From positions 1 through 64,000 of the forward strand of contig CANRNT010000001.1 of the NCBI GenBank assembly GCA_947631995.1: DNA of 64,000 bases. Direction: 5' to 3'. This DNA comes from an uncultured Clostridia bacterium. Lineage in GTDB: Bacteria > Bacillota > Clostridia > Oscillospirales > Ruminococcaceae. A program made the translations under genes and the position numbers. Positions within the stretch are counted from its first letter, which is position 1, and each line of letters opens with the position of its first letter. Positions 28,502-39,385 of this stretch are shown piece after piece. The notes beneath the pieces are model-generated. The model saw only the letters and a program-made list of their open reading frames with translations. It was not told the DNA's origin and did not search any database.

Positions 28502-29821
28502 GTGAAACAAATGCTAACTTATGTTCTTGATAAAACAAGTGAAGAGCCGCTTTATGTACAGATATACAGGTATATAAAAAAGGACATTGAAAGGGGCATT
28601 ATCAAGGCTGAAGAAAAGCTCCCGTCCAAAAGGGCTTTGGCGGAAAATCTGGGAGTAAGTATCATAACGGTAGAAAACGCATATGACCAGCTTATGTCGG
28701 AGGGATATGTCAAGTCGCTGCCCAAGAAAGGATATTTCGCGGAAAGCATAGCCGTTATACAGCCGGAAACGGTATCTGAAAAGGTAATAAACAGTATTGT
28801 CAGACAGGATAATGCTCCGCAGGCTTTTGACTTTCCGTTCACTATATGGGCAAGGCTTATGAGAGAGGAGCTGTCCGAAAACCGAGAAAAGCTCATGACA
28901 CGCCCTCCTATGAACGGTATATACGAGCTCAGGGCAGCTATCGCAAAACACCTGAAGCAGTTCAGGAGCATGGACGTTTCACCTGACAGGATAGTCATCG
29001 GCGCGGGAACGGAATATCTTTATATGCTGATAAACATACTCATCGGCAAGGGACTTACTTTCGGCGTTGAAGACCCGGGATACTCTAAGATCTCCGACAT
29101 ATACTCCTGTCTCGGGGGTAACTGTGCATATATTCCCATGGAAAGCGACGGCGTTGACATTGACGCGCTGAAAGCTTCGGGCGCGGACATAATGCACATA
29201 TCCCCCTCACATCACTTTCCCACAGGCAATGTCACGTCTATCGGCAAAAGGTATTCGCTGCTGAGCTGGGCGTCCGAAAAAGAAAACAGATACATCATTG
29301 AGGACGACTATGACAGCGAGTTCAGGCTTTCGGGCAGACCGATACCGTCGCTGATGAGCATTGATGTTGCGGACAAGGTTATATACATAAATACTTTCAG
29401 CAAAAGCCTGTCGCCTACTATAAGAATAAGCTATATGATACTTCCTCAGTCGCTGATGGATAAATTCAAAGAAATGCTGGGCTTTTGCTCCTGCACGGTC
29501 TCTACATTTGAGCAATACACTCTTGCTCGCTTCATTAACGACGGTTATTTTGAAAAGCACATAAACCGTGTTCGCCACCTTTACAAAAAACGCCGTGATT
29601 CATTGCTGAAAAAGACAGAGGAGCACAGTATTTTTGACGGCTGCACGATAACGGGTCAGGATTCGGGGCTTCATTGCCTTATCAAATTTCAAACACAGCT
29701 TTGCGACAAAGAGCTTTTAGATGAGGTAACGTCGCTGGGTATCCATGCAGAGCTTCTTAGCAAATACTATCGTCATGAGCCGAAAGAGCCGCTTAAAACG
29801 CTCATATTATATTACGTCTGA
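28502..29821 (+). CDS. pdxR: PdxR/MocR-type GntR-aminotransferase fusion regulator
   Basis: N-terminal GntR wHTH (KLPSKRALAENLGVSIITVENAYDQLMSEGYV), aminotransferase-like domain (YINTFSKSLSPTIRISYMILP), divergent from pdxST. Confidence 0.9.
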   Translation: MKQMLTYVLDKTSEEPLYVQIYRYIKKDIERGIIKAEEKLPSKRALAENLGVSIITVENAYDQLMSEGYVKSLPKKGYFAESIAVIQPETVSEKVINSIVRQDNAPQAFDFPFTIWARLMREELSENREKLMTRPPMNGIYELRAAIAKHLKQFRSMDVSPDRIVIGAGTEYLYMLINILIGKGLTFGVEDPGYSKISDIYSCLGGNCAYIPMESDGVDIDALKASGADIMHISPSHHFPTGNVTSIGKRYSLLSWASEKENRYIIEDDYDSEFRLSGRPIPSLMSIDVADKVIYINTFSKSLSPTIRISYMILPQSLMDKFKEMLGFCSCTVSTFEQYTLARFINDGYFEKHINRVRHLYKKRRDSLLKKTEEHSIFDGCTITGQDSGLHCLIKFQTQLCDKELLDEVTSLGIHAELLSKYYRHEPKEPLKTLILYYV

Positions 29822-29884
29822 ACACGTTGTTTAGACCTCTGCTTTTCGGGTAATACTTTCTGAAAAGAATATCGGAGGTACGAT

Positions 29885-31168
29885 ATGAGCGGAAAAACAA
29901 AAATACAGAAAGTTTACGGCAGGCAGATAATCGATTCACGAGGAAACCCGACCGTTGAAGCGGTCGTAGAGCTGGCAGACGGCACTATTGGCATGGGTAT
30001 GTCGCCCAGCGGAGCTTCAACAGGAACACACGAGGCGCACGAGCTTCGTGACGGAGATAAGAAAATGTACAACGGCAAGGGCGTAAAAAAGGCTGTTGAG
30101 AACATCTCAAACGAGATAAACGACAAGCTTTACGGAATAAATGCCTGTGATACCTACACCGTTGACCGAACTCTCATTTCCGCAGACGGGAGCGATGACA
30201 AATCAAATCTCGGCGCAAACGCGATACTTGCAGTTTCCATTGCGTCAGCAAGAGCAGCTTCATTATCTTTGGGGATACCGCTTTACCGACTGCTGGGCGG
30301 AACGAGCGCAACGGTACTGCCTGTTCCCATGATGAACATCATCAACGGCGGGGCGCACGCCAAAAACACGCTTGATATTCAGGAATTTATGATAATGCCC
30401 GTAGGCGCGGAATGTTTTGCTCAGGCGCTTCGCTGGTGCTGCGAGGTATATCACGCTTTAGCAGGTATACTGTCATCAAAAGGGCTGGCAACAGGCGTAG
30501 GCGACGAGGGCGGCTTCGCTCCTGACATCGCAGACGAGACGGCGGCGATAGAGCTTATACTTCAGGCAATAGAAACGGCAGGCTACAAGGCGGAAAAAGA
30601 CTTTGCAATAGCGCTCGACGCGGCGGCAAGCGAATGGAGATCGGACGAAACAGGCAAATACATTCTTCCAAAATCGGGAAAGAAATTTACCTCAACGGAG
30701 CTTATTTCGCATTGGAAACAGCTTTGCTCGTCATATCCGATAATATCTATTGAGGACGGTCTTGACGAGGAGGACTGGAGCGGTTGGCAGGCGATGACCT
30801 CGGAGCTTGGCGGCAAAATACAGCTCGTAGGCGACGATCTGTTCGTGACGAACACAAAGCTGCTTTCAAAGGGCATTGATATGAAGTGTGCAAATTCAAT
30901 ACTGATAAAGCTCAATCAGATAGGCACTATATCTGAAACGATAGAAGCGATAAAAACAGCCAAACGTGCAGGCTACACGGCAATCGTATCCCACCGCAGC
31001 GGTGAGACAGAGGATACGACGATAGCAGATCTGGCGGTAGCGCTCAATTCCGGACAGATAAAATCAGGAGCGCCTTGCAGAACGGAGCGCACGGCAAAAT
31101 ACAACCGTCTTTTGCGGATAGAAGGACAGTTGGGGCGTTCCGCGAGCTTCATAGGCAGGTTCAGATAG
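29885..31168 (+). CDS. eno: Enolase
   Basis: [60 protein letters not shown]. Confidence 0.97.
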   Translation: MSGKTKIQKVYGRQIIDSRGNPTVEAVVELADGTIGMGMSPSGASTGTHEAHELRDGDKKMYNGKGVKKAVENISNEINDKLYGINACDTYTVDRTLISADGSDDKSNLGANAILAVSIASARAASLSLGIPLYRLLGGTSATVLPVPMMNIINGGAHAKNTLDIQEFMIMPVGAECFAQALRWCCEVYHALAGILSSKGLATGVGDEGGFAPDIADETAAIELILQAIETAGYKAEKDFAIALDAAASEWRSDETGKYILPKSGKKFTSTELISHWKQLCSSYPIISIEDGLDEEDWSGWQAMTSELGGKIQLVGDDLFVTNTKLLSKGIDMKCANSILIKLNQIGTISETIEAIKTAKRAGYTAIVSHRSGETEDTTIADLAVALNSGQIKSGAPCRTERTAKYNRLLRIEGQLGRSASFIGRFR

Positions 31169-31180
31169 CGACAGCACAGC

Positions 31181-31220
31181 AAAAAACAAGTCGGAGAAAA
31201 TATTCCCCGACTTGTTTTAT
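31181..31220. terminator. Terminator between convergent genes
   Basis: ACAAGTCGG AGAAAATATTCC CCGACTTGT TTTAT. Confidence 0.85.
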
Positions 31221-31231
31221 ATCTGAATTTT

Positions 31232-32104
31232 TTATCCGAAGCTTATAGTGACATTTCCAAAACCGTTATCAATATAAATATTGTTTTCACCAGCTTTGGT
31301 GTCGTATTCCTTATAGCTCTTCCCTGCTACGGTTATATCTCCTCTTCCCTTATCGAAGCTGAATCCGTATGAGTTTTCTCCCGAAAGAAGATGTAATCTT
31401 ACATCTGAAGCACCCGTAATAAGCTTTGAGCTGCCTGCGAGTATACAGCCTGTAACGTCCAGATCGCCAAGCTGTCCGTCATACGTCATATTCGATATGC
31501 GTGAACTCATAAACACTATATCGCCGCTTCCGCCTTTTATATTGGGACGCTCCAACGTACAAGAGGTGAACTTGCAGCTTCCCGATCCCATATCCAATGA
31601 TGTATCATGGTTGACGGTAACTCCGTTAAGTGTTATATCGCTCATTTCCGAAACGATATCCAGCCTGTTGCAGGAGATACCCTTTATATCGGCGCTTCCT
31701 TTTATCTGCGAAAAGGACACCTCCTCCAGGAGCTTGTTAGGCAGGGTTATCTCAAAAACGGTATCAATGCCTTTTCCCTTTCCCATATACATACTTTCGA
31801 TACGATCCACATCATAATTTATAGTGAGCACATTACTCGATATCTTATATTCAAAGCGATCCTTATCGACATTCTCACACTTCATCTTAAAGCTTGTGCC
31901 CGATACTATCCTTACCTCGCCGTAGCCGATATTTATATCGACGCTCTTTATATCGGACGACTGCGCCGTATACTCATATTTTTCAAGCTCAAAATACGAT
32001 TTCGGCGGCTTTGAGGTCAGTATCAGCAGTCCGAACAGAAACAGTACAGCGCCTGCTATTATAAGAGAAATCGATATTTTAAATCTGACAGAATACTCCC
32101 TCAT
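31232..32104 (-). CDS. DUF4097-like membrane-anchored beta-helix protein
   Basis: N-terminal TM (SLIIAGAVLFLFGLLIL) followed by a repeated beta pattern ending in IYIDNGFGNVTISFG. Confidence 0.75.
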   Translation of the reverse strand: MREYSVRFKISISLIIAGAVLFLFGLLILTSKPPKSYFELEKYEYTAQSSDIKSVDINIGYGEVRIVSGTSFKMKCENVDKDRFEYKISSNVLTINYDVDRIESMYMGKGKGIDTVFEITLPNKLLEEVSFSQIKGSADIKGISCNRLDIVSEMSDITLNGVTVNHDTSLDMGSGSCKFTSCTLERPNIKGGSGDIVFMSSRISNMTYDGQLGDLDVTGCILAGSSKLITGASDVRLHLLSGENSYGFSFDKGRGDITVAGKSYKEYDTKAGENNIYIDNGFGNVTISFG

Positions 32105-32109
32105 AATTC

Positions 32110-32901
32110 TTACGCCTCCGTTTTCCCGTCAAACGCAATTGAAATTATCCTGCGGACAAAAACATAGATATCCTTGAAGGTATCGCAAAACAATGTTACG
32201 CTACTTTTCAACAGCGGTATGAACGCTACACCTGATATTCCCAAAAGTATCAGTCCGCCGCCTGCCATTACAAGTCCTACGGGCAAAATAGAAAACAGTC
32301 TCATAACTCCGAAAACAGTCAGACATACGCCGCCGACCGACATGGCAAGCAATATTGCCGCCACCGCAAAGGCGAACGCAAGTGCGATCAGGCAAAACAG
32401 CGCCATAAAGCACAGCCATATCGGCGAGGTTATAACAAGCAGTCCGAGAACTATCCACATTCTTTTGCTGTCATACCTCGGTTTTTCTTTTTGCACAGGT
32501 TGCGCAGGCGCGCTCGCCGCGCTCATATTATTATTTACTACTGTCCGTTCCGGCTTCACAGCAGGTCGTTCATCAACAGCAGGCTTTTTTTCTTCTACAG
32601 GCTGTTTGATATCGGCAGCCGCCTCGCTGAAAGCCGGATTATCCGCACTTCTGCTCTCCTGCGCTTTATTCTTTTTGGGCGCGCTTGCCACAAACGGCGG
32701 TATCTCATAATCCCCGTTCGTATGCAGGAATTTTCTCGCAAAAAGCTCAGGTATCCCCAAAGCATTCAAAGCAGCGGCTTCGTTCTCTTCACCTGCATTG
32801 ACCAGATACTCCGCTATCTTATCCATTATCATGTCTGCCTTTTCTTCGCCAAGCTCGCTTACGATAGGCATTACTCTTTTTATGTACTGCAATCTGTCCA
32901 T
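32110..32901 (-). CDS. DUF1700-like membrane protein
   Basis: Helical N-terminus (ADMIMDKIAEYL...ALGIPELFARKFL), Pro/Ala/Lys linker, C-terminal hydrophobic segments. Confidence 0.75.
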   Translation of the reverse strand: MDRLQYIKRVMPIVSELGEEKADMIMDKIAEYLVNAGEENEAAALNALGIPELFARKFLHTNGDYEIPPFVASAPKKNKAQESRSADNPAFSEAAADIKQPVEEKKPAVDERPAVKPERTVVNNNMSAASAPAQPVQKEKPRYDSKRMWIVLGLLVITSPIWLCFMALFCLIALAFAFAVAAILLAMSVGGVCLTVFGVMRLFSILPVGLVMAGGGLILLGISGVAFIPLLKSSVTLFCDTFKDIYVFVRRIISIAFDGKTEA

Positions 32902-32922
32902 ATGATATCTCCGAAACTATAA

Positions 32923-33747
32923 TTATGCTTTTTTATGGAACGATCTGAACTCAACGGGCGATAACATCTCGTGCTTTTTGAAAACGGCGCAGAAATAGCT
33001 GCAATCGTTATAACCTACGCGTGAGGATATCTCGTTTACCGACATATCCTCGGAGATAAGCAGGTTCTTTGCCTGCTGTATCCTCTTTCTTGCCAGATAC
33101 TCAAACGGACGCAGATCGTAACATTCCTTGAAAAGTCTGCAAAGATACTGCGGCGAAAGATTGATAATACGCGCAAGATCCTGCAAGGTTATATCCTTGC
33201 CGTAATTCTCATCAATATAGTCGATGACGGGTTTCAGCTGAGCGAGCTTATTCGTATCCTGAGCGGCAGTTTGCAGATTTACATATCTGTTAAGCTCCAG
33301 CAGGAACTGATAAAGCAGTGCGGAGCACTGATACCCGCTGTAAAAATAATCAGATTTGAGCAGATAGAGCATTTTTTTGAACAGCGCTTCAAGCACCGAC
33401 ATATCGGATATCTTAAAGACCTTTGCGTTTTCAAAGTGAAGCAGCTTCAGGACATTATCCACTCCGTATCCGTCAAACACGATCCAATGATTTTCCCAGA
33501 CATCAAGCTCGGTAAAATACTCATGGGGAAGATTTTTCGGAAGATAATAGCCAACGCCCGGCTTAATTATATGTTCTTCCCCGTTAACGCGGAGCAATCC
33601 CTCGCCTCTTACGGTATATATGATCTGATGATACGGATATCCCTCATCACGTTTTACATGGTATTCTCTGTCTATCGAGCCGATACCGACCAAATAGAAC
33701 GGAAGCTGTGTTTCAGCGCTCAAAATAGAGTAAGAAAAATCATTCAT
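32923..33747 (-). CDS. AraC family transcriptional regulator
   Basis: Cupin-like N-terminus plus double HTH (LQDLARIINLSPQYLCRLFKE...SVNEISSRVGYNDCSYFCAVFKKHEMLSPVEFR). Confidence 0.94.
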   Translation of the reverse strand: MNDFSYSILSAETQLPFYLVGIGSIDREYHVKRDEGYPYHQIIYTVRGEGLLRVNGEEHIIKPGVGYYLPKNLPHEYFTELDVWENHWIVFDGYGVDNVLKLLHFENAKVFKISDMSVLEALFKKMLYLLKSDYFYSGYQCSALLYQFLLELNRYVNLQTAAQDTNKLAQLKPVIDYIDENYGKDITLQDLARIINLSPQYLCRLFKECYDLRPFEYLARKRIQQAKNLLISEDMSVNEISSRVGYNDCSYFCAVFKKHEMLSPVEFRSFHKKA

Positions 33748-33862
33748 AGCACTTCACCGAATGTTACTGCGACGCAATTAACAAATCCTTTCCTGTGATT
33801 TTTAAGATCATGGTATCCTGTTTCATATTATTATATCATTTTATGACAAATATGTCAACTGT

Positions 33863-35779
33863 CTATATTTCCTGCTGTGACCAAATGAGCATTTTCTCGT
33901 CTAAAATGTTCTTTTGCCTTTCAAGCTCCGAGCAGAGCTTTGTCATCTTTTCAAAGTCGGAAGATATTTTCGGGTCAGATATCTCAGTTTCAAGTTCCGA
34001 TATACGCTGTTCCGCACTTTCGATATCTTTCTCCAGCTCATATATCAACTGACGTTTTTTAGCTTCCTCAGCGCGCTTTTCCCTGCCTCGGCTGCTTTTA
34101 TTCTCTTTATTTGTTTTTTCTGCGGAAGGCTTATTCAGCTCTTCTGTTTGCTGCTGAGCTTTTGCGGCGGCATAGACATCATATCCGCCGTCAAACTGTT
34201 CCAGACAGCCGTTCTTTATTTCTATTATTTTTGAAGCCGTCTTTGACAGCAGGTATCTGTCGTGCGATACCAAAAGCACCGTTCCGTCAAACTGCGCAAC
34301 GGCGTCCTCCAGCACCTCCATAGAATACAGATCGAGGTGATTGGTAGGCTCGTCCAGTATAAGGACATTTCCTCGTGTAAGAGCCATAATGCAGAAACAA
34401 AGCTTTGCTTTCTCGCCGCCGCTCAGAACGCTTATCGGTTTGAACACGTCCTCCCCCGTGATGAGCGCCGACGCGAGGCATTTGCGTATCATAAGCTCAC
34501 TCATTGACGGAAATCTGTTTTGTATCTCTTCAAACGCCGTAAGCTGAGGGTGGAGATCGTTATGCTCCTGCTCAAAATAAGACAGTTTTACGTTTGCCGC
34601 CCATTTTATTCGTCCCTTGCTGTGCGGAATGATACCTTGAACGAGCTTGAGCAATGAAGTTTTTCCCGCGCCGTTAGCTCCTACAAATGCTATTTTTTCG
34701 CCGCGTCTTACCTTAAAGCTGACGCTCTCGGCAATAAGCTTTTTCCCTGCTCCTTCTCCGACGCAAAGCTCACAATCTTCGACTGACAGTATCTCTTTTG
34801 GCGGTGTTATATCATATTCAAGAGATATTCTCGGTATCCTTATGCTTTCATCGGGCTTCTCGACACGCTCTATCCTGTCTATAGCGTGCTGTTTTGACTT
34901 TGCCGCCTTTGCGCTGGTCGCTCTGACCTTATGCCGCGCGACAAAATCCTCCAGGCGCGCTATCTCTTTCTGCTGAAGCTCGTATTCCTTATTCTGACGT
35001 GCAATATCCAATTTCTTCTGCGCCGCATAGGCGCTGTAATTACCTTTATACGAGCGCAGCACACCGTTATGTATCTCAAACACCCTGCTGACAAGCCTGT
35101 CGAGAAAATATCTGTCATGAGATACGACAAGTACAGCACCTTTATAGCTTTTAAGATACTCCTCGAGCCATTGCAGCGTATCCATATCCAGATGATTTGT
35201 AGGTTCGTCAAGTATGAGCAAGTCAGGCGACTCGATAAGGAGCTTTGCAAGGGCAAGTCTTGTTTTCTCTCCGCCGCTCAGCGTTGATATCACACGGTCT
35301 TTTGACATACTGCCAAAACCCATTCCGTTGAGCACCGTATTTATCCTGACATCTGTCCTATAGCCGTCAACAGCCTCAAAATACGCGGAAAGCTCCGAAT
35401 ATTCCACGCTTACCTGTTCAAGGTCAGCTCCGGAAAGCGATGTCATAAGCGCTTCCAGCTCTGTCATACGCTTTTTAACGGCGAATATCTTTTCAAACGG
35501 CTTTTCCATTTCGCCTATGATAGTATCATCGGAGTCCAGACCGCCGTTTTGCTTTAAAATGCCGATAGTCTTACCGGAAGATATCGTTATACTTCCCTTA
35601 CCGTCGGCGGTTTTGTCAAAGGTCTCTTCGCCAATGATAATACGAAGCAGAGTCGACTTTCCGCAGCCGTTGACGCCCACAATGCCTATTTTTTCTTTAT
35701 CTTCGATAGTAAAGCTCACGTTCTTCAGCAAAGCCTCACCGTTATAATATTTATACAAGTTTTCCGCGCTAAGAATCAT
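33863..35779 (-). CDS. ABC-F family ATP-binding cassette protein
   Basis: Two ABC domains: GVNGCGKSTLLRII / LSGGEKTRLALAKLL / ILDEPTNHLD and GANGAGKTSLLKLV / LSGGEKAKLCF; C-terminal coiled coil. Confidence 0.95.
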   Translation of the reverse strand: MILSAENLYKYYNGEALLKNVSFTIEDKEKIGIVGVNGCGKSTLLRIIIGEETFDKTADGKGSITISSGKTIGILKQNGGLDSDDTIIGEMEKPFEKIFAVKKRMTELEALMTSLSGADLEQVSVEYSELSAYFEAVDGYRTDVRINTVLNGMGFGSMSKDRVISTLSGGEKTRLALAKLLIESPDLLILDEPTNHLDMDTLQWLEEYLKSYKGAVLVVSHDRYFLDRLVSRVFEIHNGVLRSYKGNYSAYAAQKKLDIARQNKEYELQQKEIARLEDFVARHKVRATSAKAAKSKQHAIDRIERVEKPDESIRIPRISLEYDITPPKEILSVEDCELCVGEGAGKKLIAESVSFKVRRGEKIAFVGANGAGKTSLLKLVQGIIPHSKGRIKWAANVKLSYFEQEHNDLHPQLTAFEEIQNRFPSMSELMIRKCLASALITGEDVFKPISVLSGGEKAKLCFCIMALTRGNVLILDEPTNHLDLYSMEVLEDAVAQFDGTVLLVSHDRYLLSKTASKIIEIKNGCLEQFDGGYDVYAAAKAQQQTEELNKPSAEKTNKENKSSRGREKRAEEAKKRQLIYELEKDIESAEQRISELETEISDPKISSDFEKMTKLCSELERQKNILDEKMLIWSQQEI

Positions 35780-35925
35780 ACAGACCGTCCTTGAACACAA
35801 ATATGCCACATCAGCAATATCAAAAAATTATTTTCACATAATTATATTATACTATAAAATTCATATATTTACAATACGGATTTTGTAAATATTTTATGAT
35901 ATCGCGCTGACGGAAACCGCTGCTC

Positions 35926-35954
35926 TTGCAATTAATGATATAATGTGATATAAT
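35926..35954 (+). promoter_or_regulatory. Sigma-A promoter
   Basis: TTGCAA-17 nt-TATAAT. Confidence 0.7.
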
Positions 35955-36023
35955 AAAATCATAATATTAATGTGATACATAAACATCATTATGCAAGTGC
36001 AAGATGACCGAGGTGTTTATTAT

Positions 36024-37070
36024 ATGAAAAAACTTGCTAAACTGTTTTCGGCTGCGGCTGCTGTTGTTTTTATGCTTTCAGCGCCGCTTACTCACGCTCT
36101 TGCTGCCGACAACCTGAAAGAATTGTCTCAGAACAAGCCATTTGTTATGACAGTTCTCGGAGACTCAATAGCGGCAGGATACGGCTTGGAGGGTCACGAG
36201 CGAGATAAAGAACCTTGCTACGGCTGTGACTCATACGCGAATATCCTTGCTGCCAAATACGAACTCACCGCTGAAAAGAATTACTTCAACGATGCAGTCT
36301 CGGGGGCAACATCGTCCGATCTTCTTTTGCTGTTGGACGACAAGGAGGTATCGCAGCACGTTAAAAACTCCGACACCGTACTTATATCTATCGGCGGCAA
36401 CGATCTGCTGCATATCCTCTTAGATCAGTTACCCGATACTATACCCGAAGATACCGACGAAAGCGGAGAGGCTACCGGTGAGAATGTTATGGGAAACATT
36501 GATCCGCTGAAGCTTGCCGAGATATTTGCAACTATCGGTGAGAAAAAGGACGAGGCTCTTGAAAATTTCAAAATAAACATGAACGCTTTGGCTGTCAAGT
36601 TAAGAACTCTCAATCCTGCGGGACTTATCATAGTAAACACGCAGTACGATCCTTTTGAGGACTTCAAGCAGATACCGGGAGCGAACGAGCTTATAGGTTC
36701 TTCCATTGATGAGCTGAACAAGATAATAAACGACAATGCGACAGACGAAGCAGGCAACGTAAGATATATAGTAGTAGATGTTGCAGCCGACTTTGAGGGC
36801 AGAAGCACGGAGCTGACAAATATATCGCAGTATGACATACACCCGAACGCTTCGGGGCATGAAGAGATAAGCGTTCTGCTTGACAAGGAAATTACGAGCC
36901 ACACCTTTACAAGGTGGGTAATAGATGAAAACGCCGCTGCAAATTCACTTGCGGAACAGAAAAAGGCGGCGCAGAACTATTCACGGGTAATGTTCGGATT
37001 TTTCTTTATGCTGATGATACTTATTGCCGTGCTGTTTGTACACAGTATGCAGCAGCTTAAAAAGAAATAG
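36024..37070 (+). CDS. SGNH/GDSL hydrolase, secreted and membrane-anchored
   Basis: Signal peptide, TVLGDSIAAGYGLEG, SIGGNDLLH, DIHPNASGH; C-terminal TM (FGFFFMLMILIAVLFV). Confidence 0.9.
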   Translation: MKKLAKLFSAAAAVVFMLSAPLTHALAADNLKELSQNKPFVMTVLGDSIAAGYGLEGHERDKEPCYGCDSYANILAAKYELTAEKNYFNDAVSGATSSDLLLLLDDKEVSQHVKNSDTVLISIGGNDLLHILLDQLPDTIPEDTDESGEATGENVMGNIDPLKLAEIFATIGEKKDEALENFKINMNALAVKLRTLNPAGLIIVNTQYDPFEDFKQIPGANELIGSSIDELNKIINDNATDEAGNVRYIVVDVAADFEGRSTELTNISQYDIHPNASGHEEISVLLDKEITSHTFTRWVIDENAAANSLAEQKKAAQNYSRVMFGFFFMLMILIAVLFVHSMQQLKKK

Positions 37071-37121
37071 CCGCATAACTTCATTTTAGCAAACGTCACG
37101 CAAACCGAGAAAACAAATAAC

Positions 37122-37158
37122 AATACCGATGCCGACAAAAAGTCTGCATCGGTATTTT
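37122..37158. terminator. Terminator between convergent genes
   Basis: AATACCGATGC CGACAAAAAGTCT GCATCGGTATT TT. Confidence 0.85.
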
Positions 37159-37175
37159 GATATTAAGCGATAAAA

Positions 37176-38342
37176 CTAAGCCTTTTCAAATATCCAGTGC
37201 TGCATAGGGTCGTCAGGGTCATACAGCTTGCTGTAAATGCGTCCGTTAGGTGAAGCGGCAACGGCATTTTTAAACTTTGACGCAGATGTGAGCAGTCTGT
37301 ATCCGACTGCCGCTCTGCCTATCTTAAATCCGTACTGTTCGTTCTCCGAGCATTTTTTCATCAGGCAAAGACTTTGGTCTTTATTATCAGCCGCACAGGC
37401 TGTCAGGACATAGTATCCGTCATTATCGGCAGTAAGCCTGAAAAGCGTATTTTCAGAGCGATTTTTTGACAGGCAGTATCCTGCCGCAGAGCTTTTATTG
37501 GTGCGAAGATACTTTTGCGCGGCGACATTTTTCAAGCGATATACTCGATCAGAAACAAGCGCGATCTCGCCCTGCGAGATATCTTTATAAAGGCGCAGCA
37601 GAAAAGCGGCTGTATTTTTCTGAGCCAATATCAACAATTGCCCGATAGCGCAGTCAAGCTCATCGGGAGCTTTTGTATTCATAAGCTTATCGTAATACTC
37701 TGCCGACGCCGCTGCCAGTCCGTTCATAACCTCGCCCACGTTTTTTTGCCGCATATGTGAGCAATAAATGATTTCATCGCCGTTTTTTGCTGTAAAGTCC
37801 TGATATATCTCCCGTGCGCGGTACTCAAAAAGCTTATGTCTGCCGCTGTATTTTGACGTAAGCGTAAGGTCGGTCGTATGCGGAGTACAGCAGACATCGG
37901 ATATCATATGGACACATCTTCCGACAAACTCCATAGCCTTTGAGACGCTTTCTTCATTATTCCGAGCGAAAAAGGTCAGCGCAAGCTGATAGTTATCCTC
38001 AAAGATAGATCTGGCAGTACGCGAATAAGACGCGCGCGCCATAAAGTTATTGCCCGACTTGTAATATCCGCTTTTGCTCAAAGGAACTTTTTTCCCTTTG
38101 ATATTTTTCGCGCAATAATAATGATATCCCTTTCCCTTATCCATATCGCCTTTCTGATCGGGAACGGCAGAATAATTTACGATAACGCTGCGGTATTTAT
38201 CAAAATACACAAACTCCTCGGCATATCCGTCCTTACGGAGCAGGTCGATACCTTTATCCGCGATATCGGTATGCGTATTTCCCTTCCACGCATAAGCCTT
38301 TATCGGCACAAACGCCGAAAACGATCTGTCTGTCATATTCAT
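37176..38342 (-). CDS. Zinc-dependent phospholipase C-like (alpha-toxin/PLC fold) with beta-trefoil-like C-terminus
   Basis: AYA|WKGNTHTDIADKGIDLL, HMISDVCCTPH (HxxxDxxxxxH), HKLFE (HxxxE); C-terminal RICIN-like repeats (RVYRLKNVAAQKYLRTN..., HWIFEKA). Confidence 0.8.
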   Translation of the reverse strand: MNMTDRSFSAFVPIKAYAWKGNTHTDIADKGIDLLRKDGYAEEFVYFDKYRSVIVNYSAVPDQKGDMDKGKGYHYYCAKNIKGKKVPLSKSGYYKSGNNFMARASYSRTARSIFEDNYQLALTFFARNNEESVSKAMEFVGRCVHMISDVCCTPHTTDLTLTSKYSGRHKLFEYRAREIYQDFTAKNGDEIIYCSHMRQKNVGEVMNGLAAASAEYYDKLMNTKAPDELDCAIGQLLILAQKNTAAFLLRLYKDISQGEIALVSDRVYRLKNVAAQKYLRTNKSSAAGYCLSKNRSENTLFRLTADNDGYYVLTACAADNKDQSLCLMKKCSENEQYGFKIGRAAVGYRLLTSASKFKNAVAASPNGRIYSKLYDPDDPMQHWIFEKA

Positions 38343-38974
38343 CGTCTCTCCCCGTATTTACTAAGTAATTCGTCCAGTTGACCGATAGCCTTTACATGAT
38401 CCTTGACTGTGACGGTCTTAAACCCCAACCGTTTTGCGGCTTCAGTATTCTCCTCTCTGTCGTCAAGAAAAACGCACTGCGAAGCCACAAGGTTATATTT
38501 ACTCAAAAGAAGCTCATATATTCTCCTGTCAGGCTTTACAAGCCCGACATAAGACGATACTACCATTCCGTCAACATATTCCAGAAAGTCAAACTGCGTT
38601 TTGCAATGAAGCTCAAACATTTTCTTAGGATAATTGGACAACAGATAGATATTGTAGCCTCTGGATCTGAGATCGGCGAGCCAGCCTTTTGTTTGCGGAA
38701 AACTGCGGACTATCTCCGTAAGATCTTTCCAGAACAGCTCTGCCTGCTTTTGCATATCGGGTTCGCTCTGCAAAAATGCCCTGTTTATATCCTCATATTC
38801 CACAGCGCCTCTGTCAAGCTCGTTCCAAAGCGGGTGTTCGGTAATGCCTTTGATCAAACGCATTGTCGTATCCTCGTCAAGACCCAGATCTCGGCAGTAA
38901 TCATGTCGGCGAAAATCTACCAGAACCATTCCTATATCAAAGACTATGTTTTTGACCGGGCAATTATTATTCAT
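38339..38974 (-). CDS. HAD-superfamily hydrolase (YihX/HAD-IA like)
   Basis: VFDIGMVLVDF, YLLSNYPKKMFEL, GLVKPDRRIYELLL, CVFLDDREENTEAA. Confidence 0.92.
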   Translation of the reverse strand: MNNNCPVKNIVFDIGMVLVDFRRHDYCRDLGLDEDTTMRLIKGITEHPLWNELDRGAVEYEDINRAFLQSEPDMQKQAELFWKDLTEIVRSFPQTKGWLADLRSRGYNIYLLSNYPKKMFELHCKTQFDFLEYVDGMVVSSYVGLVKPDRRIYELLLSKYNLVASQCVFLDDREENTEAAKRLGFKTVTVKDHVKAIGQLDELLSKYGERR

Positions 38975-39076
38975 TTAAACACTCACCTCGCAATACTCCG
39001 ATAAAATAAGCATAACACATCTTTATCCTTTTTTCAACGGCTCTGCAAAAAATTTCACTCATTTTTTACATAACCC

Positions 39077-39105
39077 TTGACAACCGAGAGATTTGGTGAT
39101 AGAAT
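39077..39105 (+). promoter_or_regulatory. Promoter of the ileS T-box transcript
   Basis: TTGACA-17 nt-TAGAAT. Confidence 0.8.
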
Positions 39106-39124
39106 AAATATATATGAATATGCG

Positions 39125-39385
39125 TAAAAGCTGTGACAAAGACAGTAAGCTGTTCCGAAGCTTTCACAGAGAGATGCCGATACGGTGAAAGGCATCATCA
39201 TTAGGTACAGTCTGAATATCACTTTGTAGCTGCGCTCTGAAAGGGCTTTTGCTCCAGTAAACGGCGACGGTATCCCCCGTTACGGGATAACATATACGGC
39301 TAAAGCCGCGTATGCGAATAAGGTGGTAAATACGAACGTTCGTCCTTTATTCGGGCTGCGTTCTTTTTTATTTTATATCATTATT
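39125..39385 (+). promoter_or_regulatory. T-box leader, isoleucine specifier (AUC)
   Basis: GACAAAGACAGTAAGC start, AGAGAG motif, CTGAATATCAC specifier loop (ATC at 39218-39220), AATAAGGTGGTAAATACGAACG T-box sequence, terminator GAACG...CGTTC TTTTTT. Confidence 0.92.
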
